Of a DNA stretch of 64,000 nucleotides, positions 12,405 to 24,032 are shown one piece after another. Source of the DNA: Sequoia sempervirens (lineage: Eukaryota > Streptophyta > Pinopsida > Cupressales > Cupressaceae); contig VDFB02373365.1 in the NCBI GenBank assembly GCA_007258455.2, forward strand, positions 224,715,201 through 224,779,200, read 5' to 3'. Each line of letters opens with the position of its first letter. The stretch's first letter is position 1. The notes below the pieces were generated by a model. That model did not search any database. It saw nothing but the letters and a program-made list of their open reading frames with translations, and was not told where the DNA came from. The position numbers were made by a program, and so were the translations under genes.

Positions 12405-12567
12405 TTGCAGAAGGTATCATGATAAGCCTTTACCTAGGTAAGTAGGTACTCATACTTGCTCTTCTCAATTATGTTTATAATAGTTTATGGGTTTTAGAAT
12501 CCTGGGGTGGTGAGGGTTTTGTTTGTAAATTAGTAGTCTTCTTGTTCTTGCTTTAGTTATTTTGAAA

Positions 12568-12993
12568 ATGAGTAAGTCTAGTGAGTTAGTTAAGCTAGTC
12601 TAAAGGTCCAGGAGACTTAATTTGCTTGAGTCCAAGGACAATGCACTTGAAAGTGAAACATAGGGAGCTCCTAGAACAACAAAAGAGAGAAAGGCACACA
12701 AGAAATTTAAGTAGTATGGTGTAAGGATTAGTTACCAATTTAGGAGTTCGAACATTTTAGAAGAATTGGTCAAGTTTAGAGGGAAGAAACTGGTTGAGTC
12801 TGAGAAGAGAGCGAAGAAAAAGGGAAAGTGTCGTAAGGCTTACCTGGGGAAACTTAATTCTCCCATTGAGATTTCTAATAGCCCTTCGGATGGTGGTGAC
12901 ACTAATCCAGAGTGTAGCCATTATCCCCTTTCCTTGGTGCCTTCTAAAGACTTTGATGAGGAAGCGATGATGGTTCCTCCAATTTCATCATGA
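12568..12993 (+). pseudogene. Small basic ORF, unknown, broken by three stops
   Basis: One frame runs from the ATG at 12568 to TGA at 12991-12993 (141 codons) with three premature stops near 12601, 12661 and 12709. Without these stops the product would be Lys- and Arg-rich in its middle (VESEKRAKKKGKCRKAY) and Ser/Pro/Asp-rich at its end. No domain was recognised. The part after 12766 is uninterrupted. Its position downstream of a TATA box and upstream of a gag remnant is compatible with an extra ORF of an LTR element; that is an inference. Confidence 0.4.
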
Positions 12994-15147
12994 ACAAGGC
13001 GATGGCGAGCATACTCTAATGCTGACGACTCAAGCAATGTATCCATCCCATTTTTATTTTTGATGACACCATAGCTACTACATCAAGGTTGCCCCCTTCA
13101 ACATCTCTATGGTCTTTTGTTTTTTTGTGCTGATGTGGATGTCTTTTGGGTTGGTGTACATTGCAGAATTGTTAGACTCCCTAACTTTGATGGTAGGTAT
13201 GCTTTTTTTGGGTGGTAAATAAATTTTTGCTTTGGCTGTGAATGGAGAATCCTCTTTGGCCAACAAGGATAAGGAGTTTCAGTGCTATTCAAGCAACAAA
13301 ATTTTCCTTTTGGAAGGCTAGCTTGTCTTCATCCAAATGATGTGGAGTTTTTTCTTTTACTCTTCCATACTCTACAATGATTACATGTAACTAATTGAGG
13401 AACGTCTCAAACTTTGGTGAAATTAATCATCAAATGAAATGAAATTTAATTGTAATTCAGCCTATTGCTTGTTGTTCCCTTGTTCTATAAAAGAGATTTT
13501 AGGGCTGATTACAGGGGGTTTGAATTTTAGGTCCCAAAATGGTCTAGGTGAAAAGCTAAGCTTGGAAAGGAGCATATTGTAGCATACCAATGAATAGTTT
13601 AGTAATGAGTCTAGGGTATGAGTCATGTATGTAATAATCTTAAAATAGTTTTCCAATGGTAGTAGTAATAGAAGAAAGTATTAGTTTTGAAACATATGCT
13701 CTCTTATGCAATTTTCTCTTGAATTATAAATGGGATGATTAATGATCTTTTTCATTTGTCTTCAACTATTTTACTTGAATGTGTGGGTTTATTTTTGCTT
13801 CAATTCAAATAATTGATTAAAATGTTGAAGTAAGGTCACAAGTTTGTGAGGAAAAGACATTAGATTGATAAGTAGGTGTGTTACAGGCATAGTGAGTTGA
13901 AACTACAAAGTAGTATGTCAATAGTTCACAAATTAATGATTTAAATTGCTAATGAATTACTGGTTGTTACAAATATGACTCCATTATCCCAATAGATAAG
14001 ACACTAGCCTTTCATTTAAGTTATCTTGATAATAAGTGAGTTGGTAATGCACTTGACCTAGAGCTTGGGATGAGAATAAAGAATCAATTATAAACTTTTA
14101 ATTACAATGCACAAATCTGAAGTACCCTTTTATTCCTTACAATAGATGGTAATAGGTTGAAGGTTAGCCAAATCTTTAATAACTATTGTCTATTTGTAGT
14201 TGTAGGAATTTATCTGTGTATAGAAATGTTCTTGATCGAGTGAATATTACATGAACATATTTAGGATTACCCTCTTGGGTTTCATAGAGCCCAAAGTGAA
14301 TAAGTAAAGGCCTAAGGGTCCTTATGTGATTCCCCCTTAGTTTTCTTATGGTTGGATAACTCTTGGGTATGCGCAGGATCATGATGGGCCAAAAAGTGGC
14401 GATATGATGGGTATGTGGATGATGACTCTTTTTTACCCAAAATTGATGAAACAAAAAGGGTTTTTAAAGAAGATTCTCAACTTTCCACCAATATAAATTA
14501 TGATTTACTTTGAATTTAATAAATAATTATTATTTGGATTTTCTATTTGAATTACGACTAAATTCCTAATTGATAGGTTGATTGAAAAACATCTATAGCT
14601 TTCAAACAGTATCACATTTTTTGAATCAAACATGTGTCACATTCTATGCTTCACATACTATAGGATTAAAAAAAAAATTGAATTTCATGAAGTTTTGACC
14701 AAGTTAAGGTGGTCAGACATACAAGTTTTTATATTTTTAAAGTTGTAATAAAAAATCATAATTAATTATTTACTTGGAAAAAAATATGTACCACATCAGG
14801 ACATGAGTCCTCTACTTATATCTAAAATCCTATAAAAAATATTATCATTTTATTGTGTTTAGGGTGGTCAGAAAGACACCCACTTCTTATTTTTTCCTTG
14901 AAATTTAAGTACTACTACATTGAAATTTCAAATTTCACCAAATAGATTTAAAAAAAAAAAAACCTAGTAGTTTAGAAACTACATTCAATTTGCTACAAAT
15001 TCCATTCTTACATATTTTTGAAATAATATAGATAACTTATTCAAATTTTTATGTCAAGTTGCCTAACATTGATTTTTCTAAATTTTTTGCCACTTAAGGG
15101 CCTATTTTTTCCTTGATGATCTTGCACATACCCTCCTTGGATTTCAT
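12994..15147. other. AT-rich non-coding interval
   Basis: Short frames on both strands only, with no recognisable domain, terminal repeat or RNA gene. If 10689 and 19885 mark LTR starts, this stretch would be R-U5 and leader sequence, but I see no direct evidence for that. Confidence 0.4.
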
Positions 15148-15245
15148 TTAGACCTTGTGATGTTGTTTGTTAGACCCTATGATATTGCTTGATAGACATT
15201 ATGATTTTGTTGGTTATTATTTAGACATGGTGATATTTTGATGTG
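15148..15245 (+). repeat. Short tandem array, TTAGACCTTGTGATGTTG type
   Basis: Four diverged copies of a 22-29 bp unit start at 15148, 15170, 15192 and 15221. Each has TAGAC followed by a TGTGATxTTGTT-like tail. Confidence 0.6.
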
Positions 15246-16276
15246 TTGATCTTGAGAATGTTTGATAACATTATGTTACATGTTAGTTACTTAAAAAAAA
15301 ATTGTGCCATTTATGTAATAAGTATTAGTTTCCTTTTGGGTTGTGTGGTGGGGCGTTACACCTTATGTGTTGGCCAATCCTTACCATTACTAATAATTGA
15401 ATTCTAGCAAGTTCATAGGTATATGGTAAGAATTAGTTTGGTTCATAAAAAATCACCAACAGAAATGATGACTCTATTGGGGACTAACTTGAGAAAATTT
15501 TGATAGAAGATAATCTAGCCTTAAGATTCATTGAAGTTTCAAAATAGTTTGTAACCAGATATTTGGAAATCATGGAGTCTTATTTTCCCATCCGAGTCAC
15601 CAATAGAAATGTCAACTCTGGTAGGGAGAATTAGAGGATTATCCATTTGGAAAGAGTCAAGAATTTGGTGAATCTGAACATTTGTTTTAGATATTGAGAA
15701 GTTTTCAGACTTGGAAGTGATTTTGTTGCAGCCACTTTAAATGAATTTATGTGTGAATTTGTTGTTGGAGAAGACCCAAAATGAAATTCATCTTTGAATG
15801 GCTTCATACTATTTCAAGTTTAGTCCTCTATGAAGAGAGGTGGTGACTCTATCAAAATAACCTGATGAAGATGTGAAGAACGTTTCAGATCTACAAATAT
15901 TTCTAGTCAGGAAGAAGAATTTGTAGTAGCTGCAACATATCCAGGTATTTTTCATGTTTTGGTTTTCAAGAGGGATAAATCTGTATATGAAAACCATATT
16001 TGAAAGTCATGAAAAAATTTGGTTCCCTATTGAGTGATTAAACACTAAGAAAGGGAAATAGTAGTAACAAGCTTGCATACTTCTGTATTACTAGTTTGCA
16101 ACCTCTATTATGAAGTGGCGTATGCAATATTTTTGAAGAAAATCATTTAGAAGGTCTTAAGCAAGTTGAGATAGAAATCTGCATTGTAAAAGCTTAAGAT
16201 TATGTTGTAAAAGAAGTTTGAAGTACCCTATGTAACTACAAAGTTAATATGAAAAGGCTTGTAAGGGTATAAGAAA
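15246..16276 (+). other. Leader-like sequence before a gag ORF
   Basis: No ORF. At 15467-15484 the sequence GATGACTCTATTGGGGAC resembles the GGCGACTCTGTTGGGGAC-like segment often found just inside the 5' LTR of plant Ty3/gypsy elements. A second, weaker version (TCAACTCTGGTAGGGAG) lies near 15617. This supports reading 15.4-16.3 kb as the 5' untranslated leader of the gag remnant that follows. No clear primer binding site was identified. Confidence 0.35.
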
Positions 16277-17520
16277 ATGTATCATCAACCTATGCATCCC
16301 TGTGTGGACCCAAATGTAACAATGCATAGTGTGCAGCCCATGCCATGTCATAAAAGAATTTTCTGCATTGGAAGACATAGAGCCATCAATTTCAGAGGAA
16401 TTAATGGTTACCCAAATTTTATTCCACCTAAAATCAGAAATAAGCTACCAAGATTTAGTGGTACAAAGAGTGAGTCAGCTAATAAGCATCTGCAAGAATT
16501 CAATAATATAATGGATGATTATGAACTTGACCGTGAGGATGTCATCATGAGGCTATTTGTTCAATCTTTGAAAGGAGATGCAAGAGATTGGTTCTCTTAT
16601 TCACCAACATGCTCCATCTATTCTTGGGTAGAGTTCAAAGCAATGTTCATGGAGCAATTTGGTGAAAAAATCAATGCTAGTTCAGTGGTAAATAAATTTA
16701 TGAGCATTGAGAAAGAAGAGGATGAGTTGATTCTAGCATTTAACCGAAGATTTGCTAAAACATTAAGGGATATTCCTAAGGGTTTGAGACTAAGTGATGT
16801 AGTGTGTTTGGTTGTTTATTTGGGAGCTTTTGATAATGAGATGAGATATCTATTAAGAGATAAGGATCCTAAAACCTTGCATTAGGCTTATGGGATAGCC
16901 ATGAACATTGAAAACAACCAAAAATATGGAATGCAAAGGAGTTATTTGTCTACAAGTGTTTGCGACCCTAAGACACCAAATGTTTATGAAAGATGTAAGT
17001 TAGAAATAAAAAATGAATATATGAGCACTTACATCCCTATTGTTTTTGCTCACACATCATCCCATAATGTTGATCACATCGAGCCCCAAACAAATTGTCA
17101 AGAAGTTGCATGCACTTGTGATCCTATGGTATTTTTCCAAGACCTCTTTTACATAAGGAGACATAAAAGAGAATCATCATATGATCTCTACGCAAGATTT
17201 ATGGATACTTTGGTTGCAATTCCTGAGTGTCACATACCTAAAAAATTTAGTACATGCATTGATTTATTTTATGAATCTTATGAACCAAGTTTGGGTTCTC
17301 TACAAAAGGAGTTGAAGCCTGTTAGGCTTGACCAAGTGTGTGAATGCATTTCTTGTTTTGAAAATTTAGAGATGATCATCAAAAGGCTATTTTTTTTCAA
17401 TCTACAATGATAATTATTTTGTTGCTCCATATGAGTCAAGTATTGAGATATTACATAAAGAAGAAGAGAGTAGAGAAAAGGTTGAAACTACATACCTTAG
17501 TGAAACAAATGAAATGTGGG
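16277..17520 (+). pseudogene. Ty3/gypsy-type gag (retrotrans_gag), broken
   Basis: Gag forms the particle in which an LTR retrotransposon is reverse transcribed. Residues ~52-150 of the first frame match the retrotrans_gag pattern of plant Ty3/gypsy elements: KLPRFSGT, then MRLFVQSLKGDARDWF, then SWVEFKAMFMEQFGE. A TAG at 16883 (Gln likely) separates it from a second segment in another frame (16901-17410) that continues the same protein. A frameshift at the T-run near 17390 moves the frame again to about 17520. No zinc knuckle was seen. The rest of the polyprotein is missing; what follows is non-coding sequence and a separate acidic ORF. Confidence 0.75.
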
Positions 17521-18500
17521 TAATCCCACAATACCGGTTTACAATTTTTGGCCAAACTGGACATTGAACTAATTTTTTCTAACTAAATCTTCACTTTCGA
17601 GAACCTATAGCGGCTAAATCGCGAGGAATTTTAAGATGATGCAAACTAGTGATTTGTGGCATTTTGTCTATAGATTCTAAATATTATTTTTTCATTTTTT
17701 TTGGAATTAGATTGTACTTCTTTTTCCATATCCTTCAAAAACTATTTTTTTTTCAGTAAACACCATTTTTAAGGAGTGATGCTCGCCATATACAACATAA
17801 CTTTTTTTATAATGAAGGATTAAATTCTATTTTTTTCAAACTTATATTTGTAACAACGATATCTAGTACTTTCATTTTGTTTCATGGTGTTTCGTTGAAT
17901 ATTTTTTCCTTAATAAAGTTTTGAAATCAAACCAATTACAATTCAGACATAGGTGGACTATATACAACATAACTTTTTTTGAATGTATCAAAATTCATTT
18001 TTTTTGTTGGATCAAGGACTTCAATATCTAGTGCACTGATATTTTTCAAATTTTTTTGATAATTTGCTATTTTTCCACATGTGCAGAACAAAGAGCTTGA
18101 TTTTCAGTGAAAAACCTACATTCACAAGAAATATTTAAAATAAATATAATAATTAAATTAAATTTATTTAAAATTATACTTTTTGGGAAGCTTATAATAA
18201 GTACTACATACTAACAAAAAATAAATTTTAAATGAACTCATTTGATCCCCCAAAAGGTAAATCAAAAGTGGTTTTTTATCAACATTTTGATAGGTGTAAA
18301 GGAGACTTTGATATAGGTATGGTTTAAAACTAGCGAGGTTCTATCCAAGGGGGTTTGATCTAAGGTGGTTCGATCAAACCCTCTTCAATTGGAATCCTTT
18401 AAATGGAACTTTTCAAGGCTTAAATCATTATATTTTCTAAAACTGTGTGATTTCAACAAGAATTAGGATCTCCTAGAAATTGTAAACTAGTATTGTCAGA
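17521..18500. other. Non-coding interval with a 172-bp diverged duplication
   Basis: It separates two open stretches, so it could be an insertion. TATACAACATAACTTTTTT occurs at 17789 and 17961, followed each time by related sequence (ATATCTAGT and so on), giving a period of 172 bp. No terminal inverted repeats or target-site duplication could be identified. Confidence 0.4.
18351..18381. repeat. Perfect 10-bp inverted repeat (GGGTTTGATC / GATCAAACCC)
   Basis: The two arms lie at 18351-18360 and 18372-18381 with an 11-base loop. The hairpin sits 125 bases upstream of the acidic ORF at 18507. Confidence 0.6.
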
Positions 18501-18506
18501 TCACCC

Positions 18507-19196
18507 ATGTGTTTTTTGAATTCTTTTGAAGATCCGAGTACCTATAGTCCTATGGAAGACATAAGACTGAGCAATCAATTTGAAGATTTTGAACATAGTT
18601 CTAGTATTGATGAGCCCTCTTGCTATAGTAACCATGATGGCATTGAGTATGGTCAATTCTCTATTGATTGTGATTATCTTCATGAAGTAGAGATGGAATC
18701 TTTTGCTGCAAATGAGAAATATGCTAATAATGGTGGGAACACATGTTTACTTAAAAAGGAACAACTTTCTTTTTGTGAAGAGTTTTCACAATGTGAGTCA
18801 AAGATGTTAACTATAGGGGATGTGAATGAAGTTGAAAATCTGTCTGTATGCTCTTTTAGTGATTGCAATGATTTTGAATGCATTGATAATATGAAATATT
18901 TAGACTTTCATGCTAAGGAGGTTGAGGATTTTATGACAACAATGAATGTAATGGAAAACCCCTTATTTGATGAGCCTCCATTTTCACTAGAAATGAGAAA
19001 TAGTGACCTTTATTGGTGTAGAGATAGTACAATCTTTGTTGAGAACTCTGATGATGCATCTAACATAGGGTTAGAATGTGGTCTTGAGGAAATAGAGAAA
19101 CACATTGATGAGCTCCTCAAGGGAATTTCCTATGATTTTTTTACATTTAAAATAGATGTATATTTAATGTTGAATATCATGATGCCGGCTACTTGA
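18507..19196 (+). CDS. Hypothetical acidic protein, 229 aa, uninterrupted
   Basis: This is one of the longest intact frames in the window. The product is strongly acidic and rich in Ser, Asp, Glu and Cys, with no transmembrane segment, signal peptide or domain that I recognise. It lies 1.1 kb after the gag remnant on the same strand, so it may be the linker between gag and protease of a Ty3/gypsy element. That is only positional reasoning. Downstream sequence (19197-19884) is full of stops. The ATG at 18507 is the first in frame; I see no promoter or intron signals that would make it a host gene. Confidence 0.4.
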   Translation: MCFLNSFEDPSTYSPMEDIRLSNQFEDFEHSSSIDEPSCYSNHDGIEYGQFSIDCDYLHEVEMESFAANEKYANNGGNTCLLKKEQLSFCEEFSQCESKMLTIGDVNEVENLSVCSFSDCNDFECIDNMKYLDFHAKEVEDFMTTMNVMENPLFDEPPFSLEMRNSDLYWCRDSTIFVENSDDASNIGLECGLEEIEKHIDELLKGISYDFFTFKIDVYLMLNIMMPAT

Positions 19197-19884
19197 AGGA
19201 ATATGAATACTTCCAGTTTCTAGTTCAGTTTGAAGGTATTTTTTTGGAGCATGACAATAAGATTAAGAGCAAGGAATGTTGTTTTTAGTATGAATATGTC
19301 TCATGTAATGAACATAACACATATGTGTCATGTGGTGATGAAAATTTGTAGTTTATGCTTGATTATATAATGTAGAATGACAAAGATTGCACTAGCAATG
19401 CTATGCTCAGGAAAGTTGTGAGAGATGTTATTGGAAATGTTTTTAATTAGGTAGATTTCAATGGTAACGACATATTTTTTCTATTTAGAAGAAGGTTATA
19501 CTTTTTGCAGTGTTATGGTAGAGGTAGATGTGGGTTGAGGGAAATTAGTTCCTTCAAAAGATTAGTTTTTGATAGGGGTAAGTATCTTCCCTAAGCTTAG
19601 TGGCATGGGGCCACCAAGTAAATTTAAAGCCTAGTTAAATTTTAGGGTGCATATTGATAACTTGCACTTCAAAGGAAGACTTCAGACAAGATGGAGATTG
19701 AATCTCTTGGTTTAGGTTTTTGTAGCCTATGTAAAAACTATACATATGTTGGTTGTTTTGGTCTGGTCTTCTTTCTTGTTCCAAGAAGGTCCTGGTTTTG
19801 TTTTTTGTGCTTGGTATGCTTCACCTGAGATTCTTAGATTTCACCATGCCTACGAGAGGCATGTGTCCCCTACAATATCCACTG
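19197..19884 (+). other. Degenerate sequence after the acidic ORF
   Basis: All frames are stopped frequently, with TAG prominent. No polymerase or integrase motif. The interval ends where the second copy of the ~595-bp repeat starts. Confidence 0.4.
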
Positions 19885-20482
19885 ATGGAACCTCTCAAAA
19901 AATTTCTTTGGTTCAATTCTAAAATTTTGCAATAACTGGCTTAGACCCTCATTTATGTCTTAAGGGTTATGTTCCTCATCATTGTTTTAGGGTTTGTGTT
20001 GTCAAGACCCTTCTAAATTAACCTTTGACTCTAAAAAAAATCCCTGGGAATTCTATTCCTACATTGAAATGTTGTCACCAGTTCCCAGTCTTTTAAGTCA
20101 CCACTTATGCCATTAGAATCGTTATTTTCACTACCCCCCCAGGTTCAGGTTTTTCGATCACCAAATGCCTTTTTAGCACTTAATTTTTCCTATGGTTGGG
20201 CTTGAATTTCATATTAAACACCTTAAGTCTTAATTTTTTGTGCCTAAGGGTCAAATTCCCATCGACCTAGTAATGGCCCTCTTTTTAAGACTAACATTTA
20301 TGGCATGTGTAGATTTTGGCTATATAAGGACCGTTTGATCATTATACGAAAATCTTGACCATTCCCCGCATGCTTGCTCTGTTTTATTTTTCATTAAAAT
20401 ATTCGAGCAGGCTGGTGGGAATTTTCCATGTGTCATGTCAGCGGTGGGACCATTTCTTCCAAAGGGTCAGTAGGCAGAGCTT
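19885..20482 (+). repeat. Dispersed ~595-bp repeat, copy 2
   Basis: Same orientation as 10689-11279. The match starts at ATGGAACCTCTC and ends at GGCAGAGCTT, after which the two loci differ completely. The tandem modules that follow copy 1 are absent here, so this copy is truncated at 20482. Confidence 0.75.
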
Positions 20483-21767
20483 GGGTTCCAAACACACACA
20501 ACTCATAGGTTTCTAAAACACAAAACAAAAAATTGCTGATTCATCCTTCTTTGATTCAACTTTCCCTTCAATGATAACATGATTACAAAGACTCACACAT
20601 GCTCAAGAGTGTTTCCAAGCCTTACACCACACAAAATAGACCTTTAACAGAATTAAAATGACCAACCTAACATACTTTGAGTGTCCAAAGACTTAGGGAT
20701 AAACAACAAATAGTAGTTCCCTCAAGGTTGCTCCAATTCTTGTAGACATTCCTCTTAGGACTGGTTACTACCATTTCCAAACTAAGCCTCCAATAAATAC
20801 TATAAAAAAATTCTTGGATACCCTTTTGGGAATTCTAAAACATATCTCTAATTGACTATTGGTTACTTTGGGCCAAACCACCCAAAACTTGATTGTTCTA
20901 CTGCTCACAGGGGTTAATTAGGCTAGGTAGCAAGATGGTTTATTGGTTCTTGTGGTTCCAAGGCCTAAAATATTTAATCAAATCTTCAATAACATCATAT
21001 TTTACCTTTTCATTCTTTCTAAACCATCTCCCATTCATTTCCAAGGTTATTTCTTCAAACCCTAACCTCTAACCACCACTTCTTTCCCAAAAACACATTG
21101 TTTCAGCCTAGGGCTTCCTCATACTATATGTAAACATTCTTCATAATTCATGAAACCTTAGGAAATCATCAAAAACCTAAAAATATAATTTCTCACAAAT
21201 TTTGAAAGGTTTTCAATGGTGGAAACTAAAGATATGAATTTTCCTTCCAAATTGGAACCTTAATTTCTGAATAGGGCTGCTAGGAAGATTACCTTGTTAG
21301 ACAAATAAAATGAAATTATATTTTGGACTGGTAAGAACAAAAATGTCTGAAATTAAATTATCTTTCCAACCATGTGAGTTGCAAGTCTATGCCATTCCGT
21401 ATGTAGTCGTACAACACAAATTACAATCATATTTTTCAAGAAAACAATGAGTTTATTGATTCCAATTTGCATCCAAATAGCCACCAACCTTGTGGTCGAC
21501 CATACAAAGTCTTTTTAAACATTTTACATCTTGTTTTGATCAGTTACAAACCACCAACCAATTCCTAATACCCGTTGACTCTTCAACTTCCATTCTTGCA
21601 TTTTTGCACTTTGACAACATGATAACTTTTGCAAGAATTTACAAAATTTGACAAACCACCACCTATAAACTTAATAATGACTCAAGAAACCTTACACACG
21701 TTAGAAATGGTCTTTAAGACCTTATGAAATGACTCAAACACAACATAAAGGAAAAATTACAAAATGG
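20483..21767. other. Non-coding interval, nothing recognised
   Basis: No frame of note on either strand and no clear terminal repeats. Low-complexity A/C-rich words occur near 20495-20530. Confidence 0.4.
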
Positions 21768-21801
21768 CCTCATGGAGGCATGAAATCTATAAGGTGCTCA
21801 T

Positions 21802-22107
21802 ATGGAAGAGATGATAAGAAGGCATGAAGATGAGATGGACCAGTTGCTCAAAAGAGCACTCAGTTGGCACTTGAAAATAAAGAAGAAGGTTGTATGGCCT
21901 ATTCAAAGTCTGATGCAAAAGAGAAGACAAACGAAATCATTAGAACCAAGTGTGAAGACAAAAGAACCTTTGGTGGAAAAAGGTAATGAACAATCCAAGG
22001 AAGATGAAGAAATCATTGCTACATTGCAAAGGAAAAAGGCTAAGGAAAACAACTATCACTTCCTTGTTTTGATCCTTGTTGTGATATCAATTTTGAGGTG
22101 GAACAAA
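21802..22107 (+). repeat. Inverted duplication, left arm (open frame)
   Basis: This 306-bp arm is the reverse complement of 22426-22728 at roughly 90% identity by eye. It reads MEEMIRRHEDEMDQLLKRA at its start and stays open past the arm to 22191. It duplicates the N-terminal half of the minus-strand remnant on the right. Direct repeats of ~32 bases (GGCATGAAATCTATAAGGTG type) lie just outside it at 21768-21799 and 22110-22143. Confidence 0.85.
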
Positions 22108-22109
22108 AT

Positions 22110-22728
22110 GACCTCATCAAGGCATGAAATCCATAAGGTGCTCCTGCACCAAACTCTTGGCTACAAGAAAATCCAAGCCCTCTTAGATTGAGGGTAATAA
22201 CAGGTCTTCATCCTTTGAATGCTCCTCCTTGATGTCCTCTATGCTCTACCTCTTGTCCTCTTTGAAACAAATCCAATTGGTCTTTATTTTCACTTTTGGT
22301 TTCAACTTGTCAAAGAAAACTAGCCTTCTAATTGTCCTGTCACCTAGAACCTAATCCTTCATTCTTTGATGTATCCCAATCTCTGTCTCAACACCTTTTC
22401 CTTCTTCTTTCATTTTGAACTTGGGTTTGTTCCACCTCAAAATTTCTATCACAACAAGGATCACAACAAGTAAGTGATAGTTGTTTTCCTTAGCCTTTTT
22501 CCTTTGCAATGTAGCAATGATTTCTTCATCTTCCTTGGATTGTTCATTAGCTTTTTCCACCAAAGGTTATTTTGTCTTCACATTTGGTTCTAATGTTTTC
22601 ATTTGTCTTTTCTTTTGCATTAGCCTTTGAATAAGCTATACAATTTTCTTCTTCATTTTCAAGTGCCAATTGAGTGCTCTTTTGAGCAACTGCTCCATCT
22701 CATCATTCCTTCTTATCATCTCTTCCAT
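22110..22728 (-). pseudogene. Unknown basic/coiled-coil ORF remnant
   Basis: From ATG at 22728 leftward, one frame gives about 200 codons with scattered stops. The part 22563-22351 is uninterrupted. It starts with the MEEMIRR-type helix, has a Lys/Glu-rich centre (EQSKEDEEIIATLQRKKAKE) and a hydrophobic patch (LLVVILVVIEIL) that could be a membrane segment. It continues through VLGDRTIRRLVFFDKLKPK to about 22110. I do not recognise the family. The N-terminal half is present again, inverted, at 21802-22107. Confidence 0.45.
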
Positions 22729-23551
22729 TGCTTTCCTATATTATGTTGTGAAGACGATTGTAATTGACTTCTCTTCGTATTGGGAAGGTGAACTAATATA
22801 GGTTCATAAGGTTTGTATAAGGTTCCTTCAAAACTTGTAAATATTATAAGTGATTTGGGTTATGGGATGCTATGTTGATCCATCCCATTATATGGGAAGT
22901 AGTGATGCACAATTGCATTTTATACCTTATCCTTGAATTTGAAAAGGGTTTATATCATTTTTATTTTTTTGATGAAGATTTTTTAAGAGCTCAGTTAAAA
23001 AAAAGTTTATAAATGTTGGAAAGATATAGAATTGGGAGGTAGGATCTCATGTATTTTCCTTCTCTCTTTTATAGTTATATATGTTTTTTAAAAGGAGAAG
23101 AATAAGAAAGGGTTGTATTTTTTTTTAATGTAAGCTTGATAAAAAATACATTCATCAGCTATTGATAGCCTCATGTATATCACACATTCAATGCATCATG
23201 ACAAATATTTTTTGATATATATATGAGATGAGCAATTATTATGTGGCCAGTATATATGGTGTTATTATTGCATGTTTATGATTATGGATGCAGATGTATG
23301 TATTTATGTATGTATGTATGTATATATTATTATGATGTTCCTAATTTGATATGCATGTTGCTCAGGGATAACTTTAAGAAACCCCCCTTAGTGAAGTTGT
23401 AAAATCTTGGTGAATCTTGTATACTTCTCAAAAAAATTAATTTAATTGGTCACTTTTTCATTTTTCAAGAAAAAAAATAATCTCAATTAGTGAATCTTTT
23501 GTAATCGCTAGAAGTCTGTGGAAAATCTTGGCGAATTGCAATTTTTGAAAA
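22729..23551. other. AT-rich non-coding interval
   Basis: No gene. Contains the microsatellite at 23295-23325. Confidence 0.4.
23295..23325. repeat. Tetranucleotide microsatellite (GTAT)n
   Basis: Imperfect run of GTAT/TATG units, for example GTATGTATTTATGTATGTAT. Confidence 0.8.
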
Positions 23552-23850
23552 CCAATAAAATATTTTCATTGGCGATTAAAACCTATTTTCAAACCAATAA
23601 AATAGTTTCATTGGCGAATGAAACATGTTTTCAAACCAATTAAATATTTTTGTGGGTGAATTAAACCAGTTTTCAAAACAAAAAATATTTTTGTTGGCGA
23701 TTAAAACCTATTTTCAAACCAAAAAGTATTTTCATTGGTGAATTAAACCTATTTTCAAACCAATAAAAAATTCATTGGCGAACTAAACATAATTTCAAAC
23801 CAATAAAAAAAATTATTGGTAAAATAAATTGGCATATGCCAATAAAAAAT
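23552..23850 (+). repeat. 40-42 bp minisatellite of CCAAT...ATTGG units
   Basis: Unit starts can be placed at 23552, 23594, 23636, 23678, 23719, 23760, 23800 and about 23838. A good unit contains CCAATAAAATATTTTCATTG followed by GCGAATTAAACCTATTTTCAAA. The first part is a near-perfect palindrome, so each unit can form a hairpin. Units 4 and 5 have lost part of the left CCAAT. Confidence 0.85.
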
Positions 23851-24032
23851 CATAGCATGGTTGGAAAAAATATCAAATGCTACATATTGCTCTATTTTGG
23901 GAAAAAAAATTCCACACATCCAAATTCCTTCATAAATTGTCAGGAATGGGGACAAGTGTCAACATATTTATTATGTATGAAGCCAAATGTCAGTGTAAAT
24001 TAATATAACCGATTACAGTTTGATAAAGTTTT

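Noticed and set aside
14176..14454. 92-codon minus-strand frame
   Set aside because: No domain, no neighbouring coding signal, and no continuation in other frames.
23552..23850. CRISPR-like array
   Set aside because: The units are contiguous tandem repeats with no unique spacers, and the context is a plant nuclear repeat.
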